From positions 1 to 5,442 of the forward strand of contig JARKQP010000436.1 in NCBI GenBank assembly GCA_029974875.1: 5,442 bases of DNA, written 5' to 3'. Positions within the stretch are counted from its first letter, which is position 1, and every line of letters starts with the position of its first letter. The DNA is from Mobilitalea sp. GTDB taxonomy: Bacteria; Bacillota_A; Clostridia; Lachnospirales; Lachnospiraceae. Under the pieces are notes generated by a model. The model saw nothing but the letters and a program-made list of their open reading frames with translations. It was not told the DNA's origin and ran no database searches. Shown here piece after piece: positions 1-4,554 of the stretch. The translations under genes were made by a program, and so were the position numbers.

Positions 1-95
1 TCGTTGACGATATCGATGGAACGGACCTGTCCATTTTGTTGCTTCAAAATAAGTATCATTTCTAGATAGTTCTCTGTGGATTCATTTATCTGCAC
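1..95 (-). CDS. DtxR/MntR-family metal-dependent transcriptional regulator, N-terminal fragment
   Basis: The minus strand, read leftward from 95, opens with a GTG codon and stays open for 31 codons to the window edge. The residues include ESTENYLEMILILK followed by GQVRSIDIV, which match the first helix and the start of the winged helix-turn-helix of DtxR/MntR/IdeR-type repressors (family pattern: ESxENYLExIxxL, then a short gap and VRSxDIAxxL). Such proteins bind Mn2+ or Fe2+ and repress metal-uptake genes. The DNA-recognition helix, the metal ligands and the dimer domain all lie outside the window, so the metal cannot be inferred. The GTG start is chosen because a GAGGTGAT Shine-Dalgarno-like stretch lies just upstream (minus strand 106 to 99) and no in-frame ATG precedes it; the nearby ATGs are out of frame or run into TAA. 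The gene is divergent from the PTS operon and probably functionally unrelated. Confidence 0.82.
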   Translation of the reverse strand, partial: MQINESTENYLEMILILKQQNGQVRSIDIVN

Positions 96-113
96 ATCAT
101 CACCTCTTCCTTT

Positions 114-142
114 ATTCTATCCTAGTTTATGTAATTCTTCAA
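114..142 (-). promoter_or_regulatory. Candidate promoter for the leftward DtxR-like gene
   Basis: On the minus strand TTGAAG (142 to 137) and TAGAAT (119 to 114) are separated by 17 bp, a reasonable sigma-A arrangement (4/6 and 5/6 matches). Transcription would begin near 107, giving a leader of only about 12 nt with the Shine-Dalgarno sequence almost at the 5' end. That is a weakness. Other AT-rich -10-like sequences further upstream (for example CATAAT or TATACA on the minus strand around 148-160) could serve instead with poorer -35 boxes. Confidence 0.35.
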
Positions 143-211
143 CAATAATTATGTATAAGCAAAAATGTAGAACAAAAATCAAGGAATTAAAAATAAAAAT
201 TCATAAGCTAC

Positions 212-276
212 GGTTAGGTTATCTGGTTACATTGTGCGGTTATAGTATTTAGCGGCATTGTGCGGTTACATTGCCC
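212..276. repeat. Degenerate 13-bp periodic repeat, five units
   Basis: Cutting the sequence every 13 bp from 212 gives GGTTAGGTTATCT, GGTTACATTGTGC, GGTTATAGTATTT, AGCGGCATTGTGC and GGTTACATTGCCC. GGTTA begins units 1, 2, 3 and 5. CATTGTGC ends units 2 and 4, and CATTG recurs in unit 5. The longest exact copy is CATTGTGCGGTTA at 230-242 and again at 256-268, exactly 26 bp (two periods) apart. It lies between the two divergent genes, about 70 bp upstream of the operon -35 box. It could be a multi-site protein-binding array or a decayed tandem duplication. A 13-bp period is not a whole number of helical turns, so neighbouring units would face different sides of the DNA. Confidence 0.6.
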
Positions 277-346
277 TGGCAGGGGTATCCAGAGTTTGGA
301 TATGTAATTTCCATAAAATAAAAGCCTTTTTACAAATAAAAGTATA

Positions 347-374
347 TTGACTTTAGTCAAAAAGGTGTTACAAT
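347..374 (+). promoter_or_regulatory. Probable sigma-A promoter of the GntR-amidohydrolase-PTS operon
   Basis: TTGACT (347-352) and TACAAT (369-374) are separated by 16 bp, and TG at 366-367 one base before the -10 hexamer makes an extended -10 motif. The predicted start is near 381, giving a leader of about 41 nt before the ATG at 422. The -35 box is the left arm of a small inverted repeat, TTGACT-TT-AGTCAA (347-360). The -10 box overlaps the left end of the 32-bp palindrome, so a protein bound there would block initiation. No -24/-12 sigma-54 element is seen, although some mannose-family PTS operons use one. Confidence 0.7.
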
Positions 375-403
375 AATTATAACGTTATAACGTTATAATT
401 ATT
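372..403. promoter_or_regulatory. Perfect 32-bp palindrome, probable operator for the adjacent GntR regulator
   Basis: Every base from 372 to 403 pairs with its partner about a centre between 387 and 388, with no mismatch. Inside are two copies of the 14-bp palindrome TTATAACGTTATAA (377-390 and 385-398), offset by 8 bp and sharing 6 bp. The central GTTATAAC (384-391) has the GT-N4-AC form known for HutC-subfamily GntR operators. The element starts within the -10 hexamer and spans the expected +1, the position of a classical repressor site. Autoregulation by the GntR protein encoded 19 bp downstream is inferred. In RNA most of the element would lie in the 5' leader and could form an A/U-rich hairpin, but the location and symmetry favour DNA binding. 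Confidence 0.75.
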
Positions 404-421
404 ACAGATAAGGGGGCAACT

Positions 422-1162
422 ATGAATCAGTCTAATATAGACAAAAATTTGAAAATACCGCTTCACCATCAGATTTACATGGATTTATTGGAGAAAATAC
501 AAAAAGGGCAGTATAAGACCAATGATAAAATACCGGCAGAGCCTGAGTTGCAGAAGATGTATGGCGTTAGCAGAATCACGGTAAGAGGTGCAATGCAGGA
601 GCTGGAAAAGGAAGGCTATATTAAGAAGTACAGGGGTATCGGAACCATTGTCTGCGAGCCGAAGAGAAAATATGACCTGCAGCATCTGACAAGCTTTAGT
701 GAGGATATCAAGGAATATGGAGAAAAGTCCAGCTCCGAGCTGCTGAATTTTGGACTGGTAAAGCCGTCGGAAAAGGTTGCAAAGGCCTTGAATATCACGG
801 ATGAGGAAGTATATTTTATTGAAAGAAAGCGTCTTAGGGGAGAGCTAATTGTAGGTATTAATAAGGCATATATTAAGAAAGTGAATTCCCTGGTGCTGGA
901 AGAAACCGAGTTTAAGCCGGAGACATCCCTCTATGCCTTATTAAAGAGTAAGGGGATTTATTTGACGAATGCCATTGAGTTTCTGGAGGCACAGATGCCT
1001 TCCGGTGAGCTTTGCAGCAGCTTAAATATCAAGAAGAACCAGCCCATTTTCTATCGGGAACGAACTACTTTTGTGGACCAGGATCCGGTGGAGTATGTTG
1101 AGATGTTCTATCGGGCTGATATTTACAAATACAGGGTATCCCTGGATTTGGACAAGAAATAG
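422..1162 (+). CDS. GntR-family (HutC subfamily) transcriptional regulator with UTRA domain
   Basis: This is a 246-residue cytoplasmic DNA-binding regulator, the usual length for HutC-type GntR proteins. Residues about 12-77 form the GntR winged helix-turn-helix: PLHHQIYMDLLEKI, then KIPAEPELQKMYGVSR, TVRGAMQELEKEGYI and the wing around RGIGTIV. Residues about 90-240 form a UTRA effector domain, including the ER pairs at 134-135 and 212-213, PVEYVEMFYRAD (222-233) and the terminal YKYRVSLDL. UTRA domains usually bind small metabolites, often sugar phosphates or amino-sugar phosphates, and release the operator on binding. The ATG at 422 follows AAGGGGG (410-416) with 5-nt spacing. It is the first gene of the operon, 29 bp before the amidohydrolase with no terminator between, so it is probably co-transcribed and autoregulated through the palindrome at 372-403. 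The effector is unknown; a product of the PTS is the natural guess. Activator rather than repressor function cannot be excluded. Confidence 0.93.
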   Translation: MNQSNIDKNLKIPLHHQIYMDLLEKIQKGQYKTNDKIPAEPELQKMYGVSRITVRGAMQELEKEGYIKKYRGIGTIVCEPKRKYDLQHLTSFSEDIKEYGEKSSSELLNFGLVKPSEKVAKALNITDEEVYFIERKRLRGELIVGINKAYIKKVNSLVLEETEFKPETSLYALLKSKGIYLTNAIEFLEAQMPSGELCSSLNIKKNQPIFYRERTTFVDQDPVEYVEMFYRADIYKYRVSLDLDKK

Positions 1163-1177
1163 AATGTCAGAAAAATA

Positions 1178-1195
1178 AAGGAGGCATTTATGTGA
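1178..1195 (+). promoter_or_regulatory. Ribosome binding site with overlapping ATG-TGA start-stop before the GTG start
   Basis: AAGGAGG (1178-1184) is a near-perfect Shine-Dalgarno sequence. It is followed by ATGTGA at 1190-1195. The ATG at 1190 is terminated at once by TGA (1193-1195), so it encodes only Met. The GTG at 1192-1194, overlapping that ATG by one base, opens the 243-codon frame with 7-nt spacing from the Shine-Dalgarno. The GTG is therefore the real start of the amidohydrolase. The better ATG codon should compete for ribosomes and may lower its expression. Confidence 0.75.
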
Positions 1196-1923
1196 AGCTA
1201 TATGATATTCATTCACACCTGGGAAAAACCAGCTCCGGAGATGAGAATTCACCTTCTGAAATAGTAAATGACCTGAAGCAGTATGGTATTACCAAGGTTG
1301 GGATAAGCAGCTTATCGGGAATATCTACCAGGGAGCAGAACGATCTGGTATACAGGGCAATGCAGGAATATCCCGAGAATATCGAAGGGTATGCATTTAT
1401 CAATCCCAAGGCGCCGGATGCAATTGATGAGGTTGACAGATGCCTTGGGGACTTGAAAATGAACGGGATCAAATTCCATTCCTGGAAGCATGGCTACTAC
1501 CCGGATAACCAGCCTGCATTGCAGGACATCCTTTTTGAAATAAAAAAATATGGTGTCCATGTTCAAACCCATGTGGGAACCGCGCCTTTTAGCACACCCT
1601 ATGCATGGGCGGAGTATGCCAGGAAGTTTCCCGGAATTGATTTTGTATTTACCCACATCGGATATTATGAATTCGGGCTGTCTACCATAGAAGCCGTCAG
1701 GGATTTAAAGAATGTCTGGGTGGAGACCTCCGGGCAGATGGATGTGGAGGTACTTACCAGGGCTATAGATATCCTGGGAGCCGAGAGGGTCTGTTTTGGT
1801 ACGGATTGGCCATATAAGCCGGTAAATATTGAGGTTAAGAAATTTTATGAGCTTAAGGTGGCGGAAGACAAGCTGGAATATATCTTCCACCGAAATGCAG
1901 AATATCTTTGGAGAATGGAGTGA
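1192..1923 (+). CDS. Amidohydrolase_2-type metal-dependent TIM-barrel hydrolase or decarboxylase, active site intact
   Basis: This 243-residue soluble protein belongs to the amidohydrolase superfamily, ACMSD-like branch (amidohydrolase_2), whose members include decarboxylases, sugar-acid lactonases and amide hydrolases. The expected residues are present in order: DIHSH (His7, His9) on strand 1, GIKFHSW (Lys94, His96) at strand 4, VQTHVG (His127) on strand 5, FVFTHIG (His155) on strand 6 and CFGTDWP (Asp205) on strand 8. The typical C-terminal segment IFHRNAEYLW follows. By analogy with ACMSD, His7, His9, His127 and Asp205 would hold one metal and His155 would act in catalysis. It is shorter than most family members (often 270-340 residues), consistent with a compact barrel without large inserted loops. 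The start is GTG after AAGGAGG. Its last codons carry the ribosome binding site of EIIA, 4 bp downstream, which implies coupled translation. It probably acts on the PTS-imported, phosphorylated compound; the reaction is unknown. Confidence 0.85.
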   Translation: MKLYDIHSHLGKTSSGDENSPSEIVNDLKQYGITKVGISSLSGISTREQNDLVYRAMQEYPENIEGYAFINPKAPDAIDEVDRCLGDLKMNGIKFHSWKHGYYPDNQPALQDILFEIKKYGVHVQTHVGTAPFSTPYAWAEYARKFPGIDFVFTHIGYYEFGLSTIEAVRDLKNVWVETSGQMDVEVLTRAIDILGAERVCFGTDWPYKPVNIEVKKFYELKVAEDKLEYIFHRNAEYLWRME

Positions 1924-1927
1924 AAAA

Positions 1928-2317
1928 ATGATTCATGTATTAGTGGTAACACATGGGGGCATGGCGGAAGGAATGAAAAGCTCTGTCAAAATGCTGACCG
2001 GTGAAATAGGAGGTGCCGACTTTATAACCTTTGGTGAGGATATGGGGGCGGATGAACTAAAGGAGGAGCTGGATAAAAAAATAACCGGTGTATCGGAGGA
2101 AAAACAGTATCTGATTATGTGTGACATTAAGGGGGGAACCCCCTTTAACGTTGCAAGCAGGTATTCTTATAAAAATGATAATGTAGCAGTCTTTTATGGG
2201 GTTAATCTTCCTGTCTTGATTGAAACCCTGATGGGTATGGAAGGGCAGGACTTGAAACAGTTGACAAAATATCTTAAGGAAATAAGTATATCGACATTGG
2301 GTGTCAGTGAACTCTGA
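1928..2317 (+). CDS. PTS mannose/fructose/sorbose-family EIIA component
   Basis: This is a 129-residue cytoplasmic phosphocarrier, slightly shorter than the approximately 140 residues usual for a single-domain mannose-type IIA. It takes phosphate from HPr onto His9, in VLVVTHGGMAEGM at the N-terminus, and passes it to EIIB. The second family motif, CDIKGGTPFNVASR (65-78), contains Asp66, equivalent to the active-site Asp of ManX-type domains. The start is set at ATG 1928, because the frame continues upstream only as an unrelated overlap with the amidohydrolase. GGAG (1917-1920) lies 7 nt before this ATG, inside the last codons of the preceding gene, and the protein then begins exactly at the first beta-strand (MIHVLVVTHG). 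It stands alone rather than being fused to IIB as in E. coli ManX. Confidence 0.93.
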   Translation: MIHVLVVTHGGMAEGMKSSVKMLTGEIGGADFITFGEDMGADELKEELDKKITGVSEEKQYLIMCDIKGGTPFNVASRYSYKNDNVAVFYGVNLPVLIETLMGMEGQDLKQLTKYLKEISISTLGVSEL

Positions 2318-2337
2318 CAAGGAAGGGAGCAGGTAAA

Positions 2338-2820
2338 ATGGAAATTAGTGTATTTCGAATTGACGACAGATTAATTCACGGACAGATTATCACGGCGTGG
2401 ATCGCATACTCAGATGCGAAAACAATTATTGTGGCAGATGATAACGCAGCAAAGGACGAATTTACCCAGTCCCTGTTAAAAATGGCAACCCCGGATACGA
2501 TAAAGCTCCATATTCTGAGCGTAAATGATGCAGTTGAATTATTAAAGACAGACCAAAGCAACACAAAGGTATTATTGCTGATCAGGACGCCCCAGGGTGC
2601 CTATGACATCCTCAATGCTGGAATCCATGTGGACAGCATTAATATCGGAAACCTGAATATGAAGAAGGGTAAAACAAAAATACTCGGCAATTTCTGGGTC
2701 ACACCGGAAGATGTCGATTATCTGAATAAAATCCATGGGAAAGGAGTGGGTCTGGAAGTACGGGCGGTGCCCAATGAGAAAAGTCAGGATGTTATGGAAT
2801 TGTTGAAGAAAATGAAGTAG
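2338..2820 (+). CDS. PTS mannose/fructose/sorbose-family EIIB component
   Basis: At 160 residues this is the normal length for a mannose-family IIB. The N-terminal motif FRIDDRLIHGQ carries the phosphorylated residue His14. IIB accepts phosphate from His9 of IIA and gives it to the sugar during transport by the IIC-IID complex. Other family features are the WIAYSDAKTIIVADDNAA strand-loop (21-38), LKMATP (47-52), INIGNLNMKKGK (101-112) and the C-terminal GVGLEVRAVPNEK region. GGGAG (2325-2329) lies 8 nt before the ATG, and the gap after EIIA is 20 bp. The gene is intact. Substrate specificity (mannose, sorbose, fructose, hexosamine, glycated amino acid and so on) cannot be told from these motifs. 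Confidence 0.95.
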   Translation: MEISVFRIDDRLIHGQIITAWIAYSDAKTIIVADDNAAKDEFTQSLLKMATPDTIKLHILSVNDAVELLKTDQSNTKVLLLIRTPQGAYDILNAGIHVDSINIGNLNMKKGKTKILGNFWVTPEDVDYLNKIHGKGVGLEVRAVPNEKSQDVMELLKKMK

Positions 2821-2837
2821 AGGATGGAGGTATTTTT

Positions 2838-3596
2838 ATGAGTTTATTAGCACAGGCAATTTTAGTAGCAATATTTGTCACAATAGCATTTATCGATTCC
2901 CACATGACGCAGACGCATATTTTCCGGCCAATCTTTGTAGGGCCGGTTGTGGGATTGATTATGGGGGATGTGCAGACGGGTCTGACCGTGGGCGTGACAA
3001 TTGAATTAATGTTTTTGGCGGTGATCTTTGTTGGTACGGCGGTGCCCCCGAACCCGACCATCAGTACGGCAATTGCCACCGGTATCGCAATCCTTGGAGG
3101 AGGGGGAGCGGAGCTGGCCGTGGCGACTGCATTGCCGATATCCTTTATCGGCCAGATGGCAGAAACCTTCCAGAATACAGTTATTAACGTATGGTTCATG
3201 CATAGGGTTGATAAGGCCGTTGAAAAGCAGAATAAAAATGGAATTATTATGAATAACATGGTTTTACCGATGGCGATGAATGTGTTATTATATGGTATAC
3301 CTACCTTCCTGGCAATTTATTTTGGGGCGGATTATGTACAAGCCATTATTAATGCAGTTCCTTCGAAAGTAATTACCGGACTTTCTGTCGGCGGTGCCAT
3401 GATCGGTGCAGTTGGATTTGCACTTTTGTTGAACTCCATTAAATCAAGAAAATTTTGGCCATTCTTTCTTTTGGGATTTTTCTTTGCGTCCTATCTGCAG
3501 ATCAATATGATCGGAATTGCAGTATTGGCAGTGATATGCGTGGCGATGTACTATTATTTTATGCTGGCTGACAATAAAGAAAAGGTACAGGAATAG
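2838..3596 (+). CDS. PTS mannose/fructose/sorbose-family EIIC membrane component
   Basis: This 252-residue integral membrane protein forms, with IID, the sugar-translocating channel. Hydrophobic segments occur at about residues 5-20, 31-48, 53-70, 76-104, 138-162, 178-199 and 206-242. The family signature GDVQTGLTVGVTIELMFL (43-60) is followed by GTAVPPNPTISTAIATGIAI (66-85), the conserved sugar-path region. A polar loop around 121-137 (MHRVDKAVEKQ) is followed by a second hydrophobic half, and the C-terminus is charged (DNKEKVQE). Length and order are normal for the family. GGAGG (2826-2830) precedes the ATG by 7 nt, 17 bp after EIIB. The stop codon overlaps the Shine-Dalgarno of EIID, so the two membrane subunits should be made in step. 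Confidence 0.95.
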   Translation: MSLLAQAILVAIFVTIAFIDSHMTQTHIFRPIFVGPVVGLIMGDVQTGLTVGVTIELMFLAVIFVGTAVPPNPTISTAIATGIAILGGGGAELAVATALPISFIGQMAETFQNTVINVWFMHRVDKAVEKQNKNGIIMNNMVLPMAMNVLLYGIPTFLAIYFGADYVQAIINAVPSKVITGLSVGGAMIGAVGFALLLNSIKSRKFWPFFLLGFFFASYLQINMIGIAVLAVICVAMYYYFMLADNKEKVQE

Positions 3597-3604
3597 GAGG
3601 TAGG

Positions 3605-4447
3605 ATGAATATGGAAACAAAAACGAACGCAGGAACCCAACAGAAATTAACGAAAAAGGATTTATGGAAAATATTTTTCAACCAGCTCACAATCCGTTGT
3701 GCCAATAATTATGAAAGACAGCAGAATGCCGGCTTTACCCAGGCCATGATGCCTGTAATAGAAAAGCTTTATGATACTCCGGAGGAGAAGCAGGAGGCCT
3801 ATGAGAGGCACATGGAATATTTTTTGACCAATGACATTACCTCTGCGATTCCGGTTGGCGTGGCAGCGGCTATGGAAGAACGGTATGCAACGGAGGGAGA
3901 TATTGATCCCAGCTCCATTAATGCAGTAAAAACAGCTCTGATGGGACCGTTGGCGGGACTTGGGGATTCCCTGTTAAATGGAACCGCCAGACCCCTGCTG
4001 GCAGGCTTGGCAATATCCCTGGTATCAGCAGGTCTGGGGTGGATTGGTCCTATCTTCTTTGTCATAGGGATGGCAATCGTATCTTTGGGGATCAGATATC
4101 TGGGAGTATTCCACGGATATAGGCAGGGTGTGAAATTCGTTGAGAAAATACAATCCTCCGGACTGATCAGTAAGATAGCTGATCTGGCAGCCATTGCGGC
4201 CTACGTAATCGTTGGCGGGTTTGTGCCATTGCTGGTTACGATTAATATACCGATTACCTATACGAACGGCGATACTACGCTTAGTATCCAGGATACCTTG
4301 AATGGTCTTATGCCGGGGCTTTTGGGATTGCTGTATACATTAGCAATGTACTGGCTGATTTCTAAGAAGAAAATATCCGCTGTGAAATTGATTCTGGTTA
4401 CAATGGTAGTTGGTATTGCAGGTGTATACCTGGGAATTCTGGGATGA
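3605..4447 (+). CDS. PTS mannose/fructose/sorbose-family EIID membrane component
   Basis: This is the 280-residue IID subunit, unique to the mannose-type PTS, which pairs with IIC in the membrane. The N-terminal LTKKDLWKIFFNQLTIR (15-31) and NYERQQNAGFTQAMMPVIEKLY (35-56) are typical. The hallmark ALMGPLAGLGDSL is at 111-123 and GVFHGYRQGVKFV at 167-179. Hydrophobic segments lie at about 130-163, 193-215, 232-252 and 258-279. Most relatives have an FFNTHP-like motif after the Tyr-Glu-rich helix; here the place reads FLTNDITSAIP (73-83), a divergence that might reflect specificity. The start is ambiguous. ATG 3605 lies only 4 nt after AGGAGG (3595-3600), while ATG 3611 lies 10 nt after it, so the protein may begin two codons later as METKTN. 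It ends the PTS block and is followed by a 107-bp gap with hairpins. Confidence 0.94.
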   Translation: MNMETKTNAGTQQKLTKKDLWKIFFNQLTIRCANNYERQQNAGFTQAMMPVIEKLYDTPEEKQEAYERHMEYFLTNDITSAIPVGVAAAMEERYATEGDIDPSSINAVKTALMGPLAGLGDSLLNGTARPLLAGLAISLVSAGLGWIGPIFFVIGMAIVSLGIRYLGVFHGYRQGVKFVEKIQSSGLISKIADLAAIAAYVIVGGFVPLLVTINIPITYTNGDTTLSIQDTLNGLMPGLLGLLYTLAMYWLISKKKISAVKLILVTMVVGIAGVYLGILG

Positions 4448-4464
4448 TTTAAGAAAAGTTTTTT

Positions 4465-4502
4465 CCGACAGCTGCTAAAGCCCTGCTAAAAGCAGCTGCC
4501 GG
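4465..4502 (+). other. Stem-loop between EIID and the second amidohydrolase (processing or stability element?)
   Basis: CCGACAGCTGCT (4465-4476) pairs with AGCAGCTGCCGG (4491-4502) with a single A/C mismatch at the fourth pair, giving a 12-position stem and a 14-nt loop. The octamer CTGCTAAA occurs twice (4472-4479 and 4483-4490), so the right arm can also pair with the loop copy to form a small alternative hairpin (CTGCT-AAA-AGCAG, 4483-4495). There is no T-run after the stem on the plus strand and none on the minus strand, so it is not a standard intrinsic terminator. It sits at the end of the transport genes, where a hairpin could stabilise the upstream mRNA or reduce read-through. Confidence 0.55.
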
Positions 4503-4507
4503 ATTAA

Positions 4508-4524
4508 GGCATTGAACAAATGCC
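4508..4524 (+). other. Small hairpin upstream of the second amidohydrolase
   Basis: GGCATT (4508-4513) and AATGCC (4519-4524) form a perfect 6-bp stem with a 5-nt loop GAACA, five bases after the larger stem-loop and 15 bases before the Shine-Dalgarno of the next gene. No U-tract follows. Alone it is weak, but two hairpins in tandem suggest a structured intercistronic leader. Confidence 0.35.
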
Positions 4525-4539
4525 ATCCTGGTTTATAAA

Positions 4540-4545
4540 AAGGAG
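4540..4545 (+). promoter_or_regulatory. Ribosome binding site that fixes the start of the second amidohydrolase at 4555
   Basis: AAGGAG (4540-4545) directly abuts an in-frame ATG at 4546, which therefore cannot be used with this site. The next in-frame ATG, 4555-4557, is 9 nt downstream, and its product begins MITDIHSH, matching the N-terminus of the paralog at 1192. The longer reading from 4546 (three extra residues, MVR) is therefore rejected. Confidence 0.8.
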
Positions 4546-4554
4546 ATGGTCAGA

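Larger units (their letters stand above)
96..421. other. Divergent intergenic region between the DtxR-like gene and the GntR-PTS operon
   Basis: This 326-bp stretch has no convincing gene on either strand. The left part (96-210) is very AT-rich and should carry the leftward promoter. The middle (212-276) holds a 13-bp periodic repeat, ending near a small CCCTG-G-CAGGG inverted repeat (274-284). Next is a weak TATCC/GGATA inverted repeat (286-290 with 298-302). The right part (347-421) holds the promoter, the palindromic operator candidate and the ribosome binding site of the GntR gene. No typical catabolite-responsive element, riboswitch fold or terminator with a T-run was recognised. Confidence 0.7.

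Noticed and set aside
142..152. ACAATAATTAT shared with 370-380 at the left end of the operator palindrome
   Set aside because: An 11-nt AT-only-like match in an AT-rich region can arise by chance, and the palindrome itself is not repeated there.
214..221. TTAGGTTA resembling half of an IdeR/DtxR iron box, near a DtxR-like gene
   Set aside because: Only one half-site is present with no matching inverted half. The bases are better explained by the 13-bp repeat.
277..292. Possible sigma-54 promoter (TGGCAGGGGTATCCAG), since many mannose-family PTS operons use one
   Set aside because: The GG of a -24 element is present but there is no TTGC-type -12 element at the right distance, and the regulator is GntR rather than a LevR-type activator. 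A good sigma-A promoter lies at 347-374.
1829..1927. Extended N-terminus for EIIA reading back into the amidohydrolase gene
   Set aside because: The extra residues overlap conserved amidohydrolase codons in another frame, do not resemble any IIA, and ATG 1928 has its own well-spaced Shine-Dalgarno.
2792..3259. Long open frame on the minus strand opposite EIIC
   Set aside because: It is the antisense shadow of a strongly supported membrane-protein gene, with no ribosome binding site or recognisable domain.
4512..4539. Internal promoter TTGAAC-N16-TATAAA before the second amidohydrolase
   Set aside because: Transcription would start near 4546, after the Shine-Dalgarno at 4540-4545, leaving a message without its ribosome binding site.
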